Made by a program: the position numbers and the translations under genes. This document shows, piece by piece, positions 1 to 14,400 of a stretch of 64,000 bases of DNA. The stretch's first letter is position 1. Each line of letters opens with the position of its first letter. The notes beneath the pieces are model-generated. The model did not search any database. It was not told the origin of the DNA and saw only the letters and a list, made by a program, of their open reading frames with translations. Source of the stretch: Asterias amurensis (Eukaryota > Echinodermata > Asteroidea > Forcipulatida > Asteriidae); assembly GCF_032118995.1 (NCBI RefSeq), contig NC_092665.1:16760012-16824011 (forward strand). Direction: 5' to 3'.

Positions 1-2345
1 TCAAAGAATGGCACATAATATAGTGTCATAATCACAGAATGACGTAAATACAGAACGGCAAAGAATTACACAGAATATCCTTATAGAATGTCCCAATCAC
101 AGAGTGGCACAGAATGTCCTTCAAGCACAAACTAGTTGTCCCAGAATGTCCTATCAAAAGATCATTCTGTAAGACAATGTTATTTCTACACTGGCGGGAA
201 TGTTTTTTTTGTGCAAGATGGAATTCAAATGATAGGCTCATCCGTGAAATTGTACATAAGTCCATTTACATGTTCTTATTAATGAGAATTTTAAAACAAC
301 GCCACATTTGAAATCAAGTGGACTAGAAAATGATATGAGGTATTTTTTTTCCATCTTTTTTGCACACAAGGAACATGAGTACGCTGACGTATGTAATACG
401 TCATCACGCCCATAGTAAAACAAAATATAGCCCCTCCAATATCTTACAAATAGAACTGATTCTAAAGAGAGCAGCCTACGTAATACCTCACCGCTATCTA
501 GTCGAAACAATCGACAGGGGTGATTCGCCGCTCCCCATTTCACCCCTCACCCAACAAAGTGCAGACAGATTCGAGGAAGGCCTACATCATTGAACCGTCT
601 CGCAAGGCTCATGTTATCAGGTCCTGCCAGTGCCGGACCCCGTGCATCCGCCGCCCCTCTGCAACCCCAGCCCCGTCTCGACGCTAAGTTAGCCCCAACT
701 TTCCGGCCTCATAATACCTCAAGTTAACATTAAATAATCATAAAGGATTCATGACTTTTGAAGAAAACCCAAGATCAACAAAGCACGAAGTACAATATTT
801 CTTAACCCCTTAATTTTCACAAATCACTCTTTATTGTTTATTTTTTTATTCTAATGCTTTGTGCAACGTGAAAAAACCGGATTTTGTTTATCTATTAATA
901 CATCATTTGTTTTATGTTTGATTTTTAGCCGGAAATAACACGAGTCGAATACACTTCGGGTATGATCTTTACCAATCCGAGACATTATATAAGGTGGGAT
1001 GGGTGTAAATTATCAGGTGTTGGGATATTAGCTGAAATGGATGTAGATTCAGTTGATGGGTATGGGATCTAGGTACAACGGTTATAGTTTCGGTGTTTGA
1101 ATTTTATGTGAAATATTGTGTCGAGATGGCGACTGAAATGGGTGTAGATTAGGAAGTCGTATGTTTGGTGAAATACATATTTTGGGCGTCAAGCTAATTG
1201 TGAGTGTATTGTTACTAATTTAAATTGGGTGAGTGATTGTCGGTAAGCAACAGGTAAAGTAGGTGTAAACTCACTTTTGTAATACAAAAATCAATTAAAT
1301 TTCATTCCTACCCGCGGTTTATATCACAGCAAAGTTATCAAAAGTATCAATATAGAATACAGTCATCTATGGCTCGGAGCTGAAACAAGCAGTAGTCATA
1401 AGGAGTTATGAATTGGACCAAAGAGTAAGGAAGATAATTGGACTGGTGACATGAGAGGAGAAGTGACATAGAATTTTACTTGAAAGCAATTGAAGATTCT
1501 TGAATGTCCTCACAAATCGCCTTCAAACAAAAGTAGGTTGTGAATCAAATATTTGCTGTAATTGTAGTAAATTCCTGTGGAGATAAGGCAAGCTGAATTG
1601 AACCATGATGAATGAACCGATGGTTGGTTGTTGCATGGATTGTTGGAATGTGCAGCCGGTCGCAGGCCTATACGCGTTGTAAAGAAACAAATTAGTATCC
1701 AATGGAATGCACCAATAGTTATACAGCGATCCTACACAAAAAGTAAACCCATGGGCTACCGGCGACTAGCCACGGAAATACACCCAGGGGTTCTGGCTAT
1801 TTCCCCGGTCGGTCAATGACGACAGGCCAGGGTGGCCGAGGGTGGTGGCAACGGGCGGCCATGCATAGTGACAATAACGTAGTAAAATGGCTGTTCACGG
1901 TTAATTTTGTGTGGTTGTGTTTGACAACAAAATAAAGACTAAATAATACAGGGTTGGTTCTAAGTTCTAATTCTAAGCAAAGCAAGGAATTGGACCAGAA
2001 GATTAACTAACTATCAATGTCCATAAGAAGTCCACGGACGGACGAGACATACCTTTTTATCAACTACGAGGTTGGCTTTCAAACAGCACTAGATAGCAGC
2101 ACAGTTGGGCCGTGTTCTCAAGTGTACAGACCCGTACGGAATTCACAGCATTCAGCACAGACTTTCGTAGAATCGTACGACCCGTTCTCTTTGCTAGTAA
2201 AATGTCTTGCCGAGACCTGTACTAGCTCCAAGGTCATGAATATGCGGCGATTGAATTCTCAGAGGTCGCTGAAGCTGCTGCTACCGAAAACAGTCGCTTG
2301 TTTCACAACTTCGTCCCGTTGAGTCAACACAGTAATGGCAAATCG
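1..2345. other. Intergenic, no gene recognised
   Basis: No exon with convincing splice sites and protein similarity is seen on either strand. The first 150 bases contain degenerate, irregular repeats of a CAGAATG-type word. Open frames around 360-593 and 2017-2322 have no recognisable domain and look like chance. The segment from about 2.0 kb onward is clearly more GC-rich than the AT-rich stretch before it. Confidence 0.5.
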
Positions 2346-2557
2346 TCACGTCGCCATCCAGGCCCCGAGTGCACACGCGGCGTGTTGGTGTGGTAGGTAG
2401 TGTGGAATCAGTGGTAGCATGACCCTATGGCCTATTGCTGCTCGTATCGCCACACGATCGATAAGCTTAGAGCCCGGAGTGTACGATAAGACAGCGAAGT
2501 CAACAATTCCGCCATACAGTCCAGATCCAATGAATGCCGCAGCCACAGCTGTACTGC
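2346..2557 (-). CDS. Doubtful terminal exon, small hydrophobic protein
   Basis: On the minus strand an acceptor-like TACCTATGCAG precedes a frame that stays open for about 70 codons to a TGA. The predicted peptide begins with a hydrophobic, glycine/alanine-rich stretch (STAVAAAFIGSGLYGGIV) that would fit a membrane helix, followed by a basic stretch around IDRVAIRAAIGHR. The local base composition is GC-rich compared with its surroundings, as coding sequence often is here. I do not recognise a family and see no partner exon to the right before the plus-strand transporter begins. It could equally be a chance frame in a GC-rich repeat. Confidence 0.2.
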
Positions 2558-5500
2558 CTGCATAGGTATTTAAAAAACACACGGATCAGCATTTAAAGTC
2601 GCGGTCCATTTGAATGAATACAATCACCGCAAGAATGCGGCAGGCGATGGACCGTTTCGGCGTAACGCGATCGCCGTCTCGCTTGGCTAAGCGCAGTTCG
2701 TTCTGCAGGTTTTCCCGCTAGCGTCCTTATAGCTACGTTCGATAACGCAGCGTGAAAAATACGCACTTTGTTAGCGCGTACGATAAATGGCTTGAAATCG
2801 CCATGCAGTAATTTTCACCATGGGGTTTAATTGAAATATCTTGAGTGGCCACAACATTAAGTTAGTCCTGTCATCCCAACCTCCCGTGGCTTTTTAAGTG
2901 CCACAAGAAATGCACAAAGAGAATGTTATCATGTATTGTCTTCAGAACTAAGAAACTGCTGACTACGCCCCCAATCCTCGTATATACTTTACAACATGAT
3001 TGTATTGATGTCTGAAATCCCCGTTGAGACGGACCCACCCTGCCACAACCATCCAAACCACACCCCGACCGCATCGGTTGATTGTATACCCTGGATGGAC
3101 CCACACCGATTCGATTTGTATGTTACAATACGAAGCTTCACATGTAGCAGAGGGAGTGGGGTCCTAAAAATAACAAACTCTGCCCCTATCTAACCCTCTT
3201 TACCCCCCCCCCCCACCACCACCCGATGAAAATCCTTTTAGAATATCTGAGACTTCCATAAATCCTTCAATGCACAATGATATTGGTACATGGTGGACAG
3301 AAACGACCACCATGCCGCACATGGAGCGCCTAAGTTCTCAATGAATCACATGGTGGCGCCATTTCTACCCACCCTTGTTGGACTATCCCTCTGTTATATC
3401 GCTGTATTGGGTATTTTCTAACATCGTCCAGGGCAATGTGAACAACATGACAGTATGACCCTAGGTCCCATTTGACACACTCATTGGAATTTTAATATTT
3501 CTATAAATTCTAGAAAGTTCTACAACAGGCACGCCCATCCAACAAACCGCGCCCCTCTAGCGCCACATCCCAATAAGATCAAAATGAAACCCCCGCACCA
3601 TCTCATACACACCCCCCTCACCCTAATAAAATACAAGATAATTCAAGTGAGGGCGCTGTTTACTTTAACATTATTGATTCGATTCCTTATAGGTCCATTG
3701 CACCTGAATGAGTTGGGTGGGGCAGGGGATGGTGCATCCAGACAATGGGCACCACATGAATATCTTACGTAACTGCACCCTTAGAAGATGCACATCGTTT
3801 GTAAGAATCCATCACATGGTATTGTGGAGAGAATAATATTTGTAGGGAGTGTTTACCAACTAGGCTACCACTGCAGGTAGCTAGCTTGTTGGTTTACGCA
3901 AAGTGCTTAGAGATGCAGAATCTCAACTCAGCCAATCTTGGAGGGCAACTCTGTTACTAAAACGAGTCACTTCAAATTATTTGATCAACTTTGCTATAGA
4001 CGCTGTCGATACTTGGCGAATAATAGTTCATTATTTAACACTGTTGCTTTCCGTAGTTTAATACAACCTCTCGTTTGCCTTTTTGAGGCATAGTGGACAG
4101 TAACCGTTTGATTTGGGTGTATGCAAACTATTTTACCCAAACTTAATAGTGTCGTAGTATTGTGTCCGCCATATCTTAAGGCTTACATCAAGAGTGATGA
4201 TAAAAATCTCAGTTGTTTTTTATTTATTTCCAGGCCGAACGCCACATTAGTGTATTTATAATTAATGAAAACACTTTGATTTTCTCAGAACCACAGCCAA
4301 CAGAACAGATGGTACTCTCCAATATTAGCCTATAATTGTGCGCAGTTTTAATACCAACCAGTTCCACAAATTCAACAGTGACCTTCAAATGGGTATGTCT
4401 TTTTTTTAAATGGCGCTTCTTTCGTAAGCATTTATCTTTGGATAAAAGAGGACTGATTATAAAACCATAAACCGCTAGTTTCAAATTAAGTATATGCCTA
4501 TACTGGGATGATCGTAAACAAAATTATCGATTACTTATGATAAAAAGTTCCCGATAAAGTTGTCAGTCATCTCTTTAAGACTAACAACTAATAAAGCATG
4601 TTGCGTGTTGATCTTATTAAAGAATTGGATATCAACTGGCTCCACCATGGATTGTATTAAGCTAGTTTTTCTTGGATGATTTAGGTCCAATCGGACTTTT
4701 GGCTTTTACAATTGTCTTCAAAAATCAAGGTCATCTCAGAATGAAACGTTTTTAATCACAAGACCGTTTCTGAGTCACTCAACTGACTCGGAGTTCGGAG
4801 GGGTATTTAAAAAATGTCAACAATTTCCAAATTAGTTTCACTCTAAACTTCCCTTCTCTCCCTATAACCATAAACTAAATTGACTTTGTGAGGTATGCTA
4901 TTGTCGCTGTCAATAGAAGCCAGCTCGAGTACACTCTACAGTAACAATATTATTATTATTCTAAACAAAAGCCAGGTTGCCATTGCTAGGTGGCTTCCAA
5001 CTATGAGTTCAAAGTACAGATTGTTTATTTATTTGTTGAAGTAGCAAAAAGAAATGATAACAAAACAAAATACATGGTTTGGTTCTATAAAAAAAAGAAC
5101 ACAAATTATAAAAGGTTTCCAAAGTCGTTGTTATAGTTATTTCGCTTACGTGCGTCGGGTGAGGTAGGGGTGAGTGCTTATCTTTGAGAATATGGCACTA
5201 ATGTGTGTCTAAAAGGACCGGGTGTGGCTAGAGCCGGTGCCGGTGCCTTATCCCCCAACGTTTCGATTTATACGTTTACGTAATTCAAGATGAAGACAGC
5301 ATAGAGTGCCAGACGAAACGTCAAGAGATTACATTATTTTATATACCACTATATTCCATCGAGATCACAGCGGTTTGTGAATACAGTCTGAGCAAGTGCA
5401 AGTCACAATCAAACCCCGAAACAAACCCAATAAACCGCCCGGTTATGCAGTTTTCTACGTTAAGAATACATTATTTGAAATTAAAATTCGAAAGCGTCCA

Positions 5501-6769
5501 AACCAAAGTTTTCCAGAACTCAGTGTCTTCCTTTGAAATATTCTGAAAGTATAACATTGTTATGAATTTTGAGAAAATACCAAAAAATAGTTTATGCTTT
5601 TAACTTTAAGAATTGTGTTTATTTTGATGATTGTGGAAAAAAAAATTGAGTCTAGGCTATGGATTAAAGGGATATCAAGCGTTTTCAGACAGAAACATTT
5701 CCCAGGGAAAATTTTCAAAAGATTTAAAAAAAAATTCATTTTCATCATAATCAAGTATCTTCCATTTCCCGACCTTCAACGTTTTTTCAGTTCTTGACCA
5801 GTCATTTTACAAATTTAAGGTCTGGGTGAGTTGATAATGCTCCATGTCTACATTTTATGATGGGTCTGGTTATTTTTAGTGTTTAACTACTAAGCGTTTG
5901 ATATTATTTAAGGACAGTTCTATAATCAACTATGTCAATAAATTAAGAAGATAAGCAAGAACATGCTCCCAAAAGCCAACGCAAGGACTACCCTTCGTGA
6001 AAAACTTCATTGATAATCGAAATGTTAAAATGGTTATGTTTTAAAGTGAAAGATATGAAGATAGATGTTAGGTTAAATGCAAGAAAAACAACCTCTGATT
6101 TTAGGTTGATTCGGGGCAGACATTTTGGTCCAACCAGTTTCCGTGAGTGTTTAGAGAGTTTGAGTGAAGCAAACACTATTTGTGATTTTTGCTTAAAAAG
6201 GAACGATGAAATCAATCAGAGAAGGTATTGATTCTGAGTGGTCGAAAGCCACCAAATTACCAACCAGTGACAAGGAAGACTCTATACAGACGAAGAGCCC
6301 GTGTGATAATACAATGAAGGGGGGGGGGGGGGGGTAGGGAGTATGATGGCTTCATATTTTTCTAAGACTAACACACATGGATCGATAAGTTGTCAATTTC
6401 TCCAAAATGAGGATACCAATGATGACTACGAATGACAACACCATTGAAATCAACTTGACATCGTTGTGAAATCAGCGGTGTATCTTTAACAAGTTTCCCC
6501 ATCGTGTGAACTCGTAATCTGGATTAAAGAGGACTCTGTTAATTATTTATATCAAATGATAATTTCAGTAACTTATCTATATCTCATTTTGGTTACTGTA
6601 TAGTCTACATAACGGTGAATGGTACCGATCGGTTCATAGTCCAATCAGAGCTTTGTTGCAGTCATCTTGTTGCATTTTTACAAAGAGTTCTACTGACTTT
6701 GGCAACGACAGAGGAGCAGAAAGGATCAAATTTCTCTTTAATTGAACATTCTTAAACATCGAGTCAGCA
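2558..6769. other. Intergenic, no gene recognised
   Basis: No supported exon. Positions 2600-2790 are unusually GC/CpG-rich and look like part of a dispersed repeat rather than coding DNA. Homopolymer tracts occur at about 3205-3215 (C) and 6319-6334 (G). The rest is AT-rich with only short chance frames. Confidence 0.5.
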
Positions 6770-6817
6770 ATGGGTGAGAAGTTAAAGATCACGAAGCCAT
6801 TGGCAGAGAATAAGGCG
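6770..6817 (+). CDS. Candidate alternative first coding exon of the SLC2A gene
   Basis: An ATG in a good context (AGCAATGGGTG) opens a 16-codon frame, MGEKLKITKPLAENKA, that ends in phase 0 at a strong donor (GCG|GTAAGA). Inside the annotated first exon at 8443 there is an acceptor-like TTCTAATTTACAG ending at 8487, also phase 0. Splicing 6817 to 8488 would replace the 15-residue start [15 protein letters not shown] by this 16-residue one and leave the first membrane helix (KKPTLWLIL...) intact. The match of phase, donor and acceptor is hard to explain by chance. This could be the only real start, with the ATG at 8443 lying in intron sequence, or an alternative promoter product. Confidence 0.5.
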
Positions 6818-8183
6818 GTAAGAGTGTGCTTCGTTTATTGGATCATTCAAGTCTAACGCGTTCTGGTTTTGTTTGTATTTTTGTACCTTGTTGTTAAATA
6901 AATAGCTGCAACCCAAATATGGTCGAGAATGATCGTTGCAACGTTTGCCCAAAAAAATGAAAAAAATTCATTGAGAATGTGTGAGTGACACCAGTTTCTG
7001 CTTCTACAGTCATTTATGTTTCTTTGGATTTCATTTAATTCTCATTTATTAAATTATTAATTTCACGTATGAAAATATAAAAGTATATTGATAAAAACAT
7101 ACAGCAAAACAGTTTTAAAAAGTAGCATCTCAGAAGGATTTCTGAAAAAGTCAACTTAATTAATATCAGGTTGATATCCTGATGCTTCATTAAGAAACAG
7201 ACCAATATTACATGCCATTATTGTAACATTATCATTGTTTGATTTTGTTTTAAACAAAGTATTCAGCGATACGTTTAATTTTATTGGGAGAAAAAAAATC
7301 AAGTCGCCAAGTAAGGATCATAACCTTGTTTTATCCAAGAAAATTTTTGCCAAACGGAAAATGTATACCAGCCAAAATATTGTGTGATGTGCATTGATGA
7401 TACCTGGTTCCCCGTAATTCAGAGTTGTATGCAAAAGCAGTGGCGTTTTCTGTTTGAAAACGCTCATTATTTTTATGTAAGCAACAGTTTAACTCGGCGA
7501 TTGTTAAACTGGCATCATTCCCTCAGTATGGACTAACGCAACTTCCTTTATAGACATGTTTACAAGTAAACGAGATGAGTAAAATATGGACAGGTATAAT
7601 TTTATCCAAATATGGTCCATATTTATCTCAACTGCGATACAGTTTGCAATCATTATTGTACGGTATCAAAAACCATACCATAAGCCTCACAGCAAAAGGT
7701 GTAGCTTCAACTTCAAATGTGGACATTTGTTTGAGATGAAAGTATAAGTTTTGTGGTGTTGTTTTACGGAGTATAGAATCACCAGGATACATTGGTGGTA
7801 CCTCGAAGCCGTTGTGCTAAATCTCAATGTTTCTCTCGATCCCACAACATGCTGGAGCTAATATAGGTCCATAATCCATACAAAACAAAGATATACTTCT
7901 ATTGCCCCTTGAACCGGGAGGAGGTAAGAGGGTACAGTGGTCGTGTAATTGGAGTAGTAGTCTTGCGTAGAGCCGCAGTCTCGCGAGAAAGCTACGAGAA
8001 AGCCTTTTCTATCACCGCGATAGATAGTTAACGACTTGTCCACAAGTCTATAGCGTTATACTTCGGCTGGGAAGGGGGCCTTGAGAAAATTACGACCGGG
8101 ATGATAATAGTGACACGCATTGGACTTTGCCCATTCAGAAAGGTGGTCCAGGGACGGGCAGTTCAATCCCCCCATCATGGTTA

Positions 8184-8193
8184 GCGCATGCGC
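8184..8193. promoter_or_regulatory. NRF1-like palindrome upstream of exon 1
   Basis: The palindrome GCGCATGCGC matches the core of the NRF1 recognition sequence. It lies about 250 bp upstream of the ATG at 8443, next to a GC-box-like GGGCGG. It supports a promoter immediately upstream of the 8443 start, in addition to any promoter serving the exon at 6770. Confidence 0.4.
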
Positions 8194-8316
8194 AAAGGGC
8201 GGTCATCCCTTACTCCCCCTTCCCTCCCTTCAGCAGAGACGATACCGGTAGTGTGTTATATAACATCTTTAGCCTACCTCGTGTGATGTGTACAACAAGA
8301 CCAGCGCTAGCTAGAA

Positions 8317-8350
8317 CTGACCGTTACTGACCGTTACTGACCGTTACTGA
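8317..8350 (+). repeat. Short tandem repeat, 10-bp unit
   Basis: Three to four head-to-tail copies of TGACCGTTAC lie in the presumed 5' UTR/promoter of the plus-strand transporter gene, just upstream of its ATG. Confidence 0.8.
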
Positions 8351-8442
8351 ACATTCGTCGTGTGGTGGCTGGACACGTCTAGGCCAGAACTGAAATATTC
8401 AAGTCTCAAGTCTTAAATCGGTTTAGTTTTCCTCTGTTCACA

Positions 8443-11400
8443 ATGGGTCAAGTTAAATATACTTCAACTGGACATTCTAATTTACAGAAGAAGCCAACAT
8501 TATGGTTAATCCTGTCCACGTTTTCCGTAACCTTCGGGTCTTCGCTGCAGTACGGATATGGCACTGGGGTTATGGCTGCACCATTTACTGTAAGTTCACC
8601 CTTTTTGTTCTTGAGTAAATTGTTTCATCCATTTTAGAACCTCTTTTGAATGATTTTCACGCCTATAATAGGTACACCCTAAACGTGTATTATTTCAGTT
8701 TTATGAGGTGGAAAGATAAATGGATATATGCGTTTATGATAACACTTTGTTTACCCTCTATAAATAAGTCTACTCTATGGTTTGGGAGCGCATTGTACCC
8801 CCGCAATAAACACTCCCTCATCTGCATTATCTGCATTTCCATGCTCGACGTTATACTCCAATACACCATGATTACACCATGGTGGAAAGAAACACATCCC
8901 TTCTCCGTAATAAAGTATACCCTTTCTTACACCATGCTTACACCATGTTTACACCATCCTTATAATACCAGCTTGAATAAAATCGTATGTGTTTAAGATT
9001 TAAACTGGGTGTCTATCATGTGGCGTAAGGCGTAACCAGACATTGTCAAGTGGGGGCAGAGACATTATTTGGGACTTATTAAGTCATTCATAATTTTATT
9101 AATACTTGTATGGATCTATTAGGGGAACTGACTTGGGTCGGGGCATGGGTTCTCCCTCCCTCCATTGTGTAACAAACTTTTTTTGTGAATGAACACAAAC
9201 AAAAGTTTGAAAGGACGCGATGGCTTAGTTTGTTAGGTCGCCATTTATTGATATTTTGTTTATATCGGGAGCAAAAAATCAATGTTTGGTCACGATGTTC
9301 AAACCCCCAAAAAGCACAAAGCTAAGTAATTCTATTGACCGACTGATTTCATCAAGGAATGTACGAAAGACTACGGAAAAATACAAAATTAGTGACGAGA
9401 CTACTCTGTAAGTTCATCAACACCAGTGTTAAAAAAACAAACACATCAAAACTCTACTTCCAGAATTACTTCATGAACCTCAGTGCATGGTCTTGCTACA
9501 TGGTCGGTGCAATGTTTTGTTTCTAATTAGACAGTGATTACAGTCCGTATCATGCGCCATAAAACAATGGAGGTGTCACACCATTAGTACATCATCAATT
9601 ATACTGAACCTCAGTTAATTGTTCAACTACCATTCTCTTTACGCGGGAAATTGAGCGTAAAATTCTTGAAGTCATGCAGGAAACTATTTTGAATCTTTTT
9701 TTTATACTGAAATGAGTGTAAAAACAATGCATTTTGGCATATAATACCACAAGTATCACCCTACCGTGAAGATAAAACCATTCATCAAAATCCGGGAACT
9801 TAGAACTACTTCTGCCCGATTTTTATTTCAGGGCCTTCCTAATTGTTTCCATAGAAAGCAATGAGTTATTACGTTTTATAAACCAAGGGGGTCATTAACA
9901 ACAACGCAACAACTAACAAGGATGTATCAAAAGGAACATGAAGATACCGTGCAGGTAGAATTCTACCTCAATGAATAAACCAAGCATGGGGTAGCTCAAT
10001 TCTCCATATGCTTGATCACGGAGCTGTATAGTAGGTTGGCCCTATCCGCAATATTTACAATAATTGTTTATCTGATGTAGATTATCTAACGGTTCACCGT
10101 TAAGCTTGCATGTGAATACAATCCGCCCGTAGGTTTAGTATACACCTCGTTAGTTTTGCATATAGAGGTATTTGCAACGTTACGTAACAGTGTTATAGAA
10201 TGAATAATACACGTATATTATTAGCACGAACTCACAGCTTAAGTCTCCACACTGCTTTTGTGTTGATGGGCAGAGTGATTAAAGTCAACACTCTGTGATG
10301 TTGAATGGGGGCGTTTTTTCACGTGGTCGTGCCCATGGAGGAGGGTACAAGAAGAACAAAATGGCGCCTTCAAAACCGAGCTGTGTGCAAACACTTAGTT
10401 ATTCAAATAAAAACAAAACTAATCCGTCGCGACTATTTTCACTCATTAGGACTAAATAATAGTGTATATTATCCAAAAGGTAAGGCCTAAACATCCCATA
10501 AATGAATGGAAATGTGAAACTTTGGAGCCCTACCACAAATGTTTGTACTCGATCAACTCAGCTTCCATCTGACATTTATTTCAATACAAATTCAATCATA
10601 CCTCAAGCATAACACGAATACATTTTATAAGTTGCTTACCTCATTCTTGATTTCTTGTTGGCAGTACATCAACAACTTCTTCAATCAGTCAAACTATGAT
10701 AGACGAGGAGAATATTTGAACGATACATCTTTACTATGGCTGTCTTCCTTCACCATCTCGCTTTACTGCGTAGGGGGAGCTTTCGGAGCTCTGTTCGGCG
10801 GCCAGCTCAGCAACATCCTTGGAAGGTAAAGGGTTCACCTAGCCCAGGTTGGACTCCTCCGTTGCAGTGGCACTGACTGACGTCCTACCAGGGCTAGGGT
10901 TCACCGGTTGTCTGCTGACTCTGGTCAACTTGGAAATCGTTCAGGGATAACTTTCCGTATGGCACCACCACTTTTTCATTCGATATGAAATATATATAGG
11001 AACTTATTTACCTGATTGATATATCCCTTTTTGTAAAAATGAGTAGAAAAGTGGTGGCGCCATATACGGAAAGTTATCCTAGTTCAGATTTGCAGCAAGC
11101 CGAAGAGGCATTCGAATGCAGAAGATCACTTATCACATGTTTAGCTATAAATTATAAACGGTTTACGTACACGTTGAACATCTACATTATACATCAAGGC
11201 ATACAACCAGCATGTGGCCATATTTACTTGCAGTTGGTTGCTCTTCCTTGGCAGTGAACAAACCAATAATTCATTTGGTTGCAGTTGTAACAAACAATGG
11301 TTCCATGGTTGGTCAAACACAAACATTACTTCAAGTCCACGCGGGCAGATCCCGTACAACAAAATATTTGACAGTCCAACCTTTGTCTAAAACCTATCGC

Positions 11401-14400
11401 GTTCCCAGGGGTGTGCTCTCGCCGTCCAATTTTCCACCCCGCCTTGCTCGGCACAGGTTAGTGGCGCTGACTGACATGTCCGGGTGGGGACGAGGTTGGT
11501 TAAAAACATTCGCCCAGCCATGTAGTGTGTAGAAGATTTTAGTGGTTTTGAACTTCGCAGAATAGTGTTTGACACGTGGTCGTTCTCACAAAACCTGAAC
11601 TTGTTTTAATTTGTCTCTCTCTCTCTAGTCGACCGAGGTCGGAATCATGTTGAGGCTCGCATTTATTGATACTTATTTTGTTGCAGGAAGGGCGCCCTCC
11701 TCCTTAACAACATCTTCTCTATAAGTGCTTCTCTAATGTTTGGCTTCAGTGGAGCCAACTTCGCCAATAACTTTGAGATGGTGATGTTAGCTCGTCTTGT
11801 CTATGGTTTCATGGTTGGTGAGTATGTTGAAGTGAGAGCAAGGCCATTTTCGTTTTGCAAATGGCACTTCCATTGGAAAATCTTCAAGTCTATCGGAACT
11901 TTTGGAGGGTCACCAAGGCCAAGACTAGAGCAACGAAGACCACTCTTCGTGTAAATTCCAAGCCTGCATCTATTAATCAATATTGCTCAAGGAGTTGATG
12001 ATCCATCTAATCGATCAATATGTCAAGATAGTTTTGATTGCTTAATCTATCAACTAATTATAGAAACTAACATTTAATTGATTGATTGATTGATTGATAT
12101 TGACAGGTGTATCAATCACTATCGTGCCATTGTACCTGGCTGAAATCTCTCCAGTTAATCTACGTGGTGCTATTGGTACATGCCATCAACTTATGATCAC
12201 AGTTGGAATCCTCATAGCACAGGTAAACAAATAATGTATACACTCAATTAGAAGATCTGTTTTTGTTTTAGAGAAAATAGTTGGAGAGGGGACACATAGT
12301 TGAGAGAATATTATTGTACGAAGTCTGTAGACGAATGTGAGTTTCCTTTATTTTGCACCCATTTTGTTTGTAGAGTGGTACAAATAGACGGTATCTCATA
12401 GTGTCATACGTTTTTGGGGATTTCAATTGAAGGGCCACTTTATTATTGTTGAATGACATTTAAACAATAAATTCTAACAATTATTTACAACACAACAAAA
12501 AGATACCCAAAAATATTTGAGACATTAAAGTGTTAACTCCTTTTTTGTGTCCGTCCACCTTTTTTGTGTCCGTCCAATCCGAAACGCTCTGAACTGATTT
12601 TTTTACATTTAGTACATAAATAACCGAGTTAATTGAGAATTTGTCTGCAAAAATTAGCCATAGAATGTGTTGATATACTTCATTTATATCACTTGTTGTT
12701 AGGTGTTGGGTCTGTTCATCTTCAATCAACCAGACCAGTGGTCACTTCTTCTTGCTCTGACTGGTGTATTCTCAGGAGTAGAGATTCTAACTTTACCATT
12801 CTGTCCTGAGAGTCCAAGATGGTTACTCCTCAATAAGAACCAACCGGAGAAATGCCGTGCAGGTAAGTTACAATCACCAAGTGGCTCCGTGTATCCATGT
12901 GACACATCTGACCTGACCTTGACCGTATGTAAGAGGTTAGCGAGTAACATTCTAAACTTAGACAGTTTAAATGAGGGGAATGAATGAAATATTGTGATAT
13001 TTTGATGCAACTTTCTTCAAATTACAAGAGAATTGAAAACGTAAAGTATTGATTGATTAGTTAATCTGCCAGTGACAATGGTTTGTCCATTGGAAGCGCT
13101 TTGAGATGCCATTGGGGTGTGAGAAGCGCTAATAAAAATCGGTTATTATTATTACTAAAATGAAAAGAAGAAAAAAAAGACCTATGGTATTGTTTCAAAA
13201 ACAAATAGTTAACAGCCTGACGTTTCAATCCTAGCAGTCTTTCTTGAAGGCTAAAAGTTGACAAAGAAATTGTTTCTAAACCTGTAAGCGGCGAACGGCG
13301 ACCGGGAGAATATAGTTCCACAACAGTGGGTGTAATAAGAGAGGGAACATGAGTTGGAGCCCCCCCTCCCAACCCCCAAACATTACACGAGAAAAAGTCA
13401 AGTATTAACTTGGCTAATGAACTAAGTGATTGACAAATGTATAAATTGTTGTCTCTTCTTTGAAGCTTTGGTCAAGCTTAGAGGTGATGATGATGTCGAT
13501 GACGAAGTCGCCGAGATGAAGGAAGAAGCTCAGAAAGAGTCCTCAACACAGAAGGTGAGACATTGATGTTCAGAGAAGTTCGTAATTTAAATCTTACATC
13601 AGGATCAGGAAACTATAATGGATGAACTTGTTTTAACGAATTAACCTTTATTGGAACCCCAATCCCTCTTCCTTCTTATTAGGTTGGCATGTGGTCCGTT
13701 CTTACATTGAAAGATAAAACCTGGAAGATGCCTCTGCTTATTAGCGTAATGCTTCACGCTGGACAACAACTCTCTGGAATCAATGCCGTAAGTTTATCTC
13801 TTTGATCTTAAAGCTGGTTTTGGGTGTGCAATGATAAACAGTTTCTTCTCTTATTTTATTGACAGTTTTTACTAATTGATTATTACACCTGTTACTTTAT
13901 TTCTCAAACAGGTGATGTTCTACGTCACCATAATCTTCGAGCAAACAGGAATGTCAGCAGAGGAGGTATCCTATGCTACAATCGGAGTGGGAGGAATCAA
14001 CGTTCTCATGACAATTGTTTCCGTGAGCATACGATTTTAGGCGGGAAAACTAGCTAAACTAGCTAGACTTAAGTGGGAGGGGGGGGGGGGCAGAGGTATG
14101 GTCACTCTTCTAATGACTGGGTTGGGCTATATCAGGAGTCAGGATACTATGCAAATGGATTTAAGAACCGTTTAACCTATTGCATCAAAGTGCATTACAC
14201 TATTCCTGAAACAGTCTTCACTCCTATGGAGTATGCAGCACCGACAGCCAAATGAAAGTGCAGATTGCTCATCGCTCACATGATTCATAATCACTACCAA
14301 GTAGTCATTTACTCCTGTGTGATGACAAACAGTTCTAGTTAAGTGTCTTGCTCAAGGACACAAGTGTGTCAACCGGGATTCGAACCCACACTATGATGGC

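Noticed and set aside
8646..8996. 116-codon plus-strand frame after transporter exon 1
   Set aside because: It lies inside intron 1, contains repeated TACACCATG words and shows no domain or splice support.
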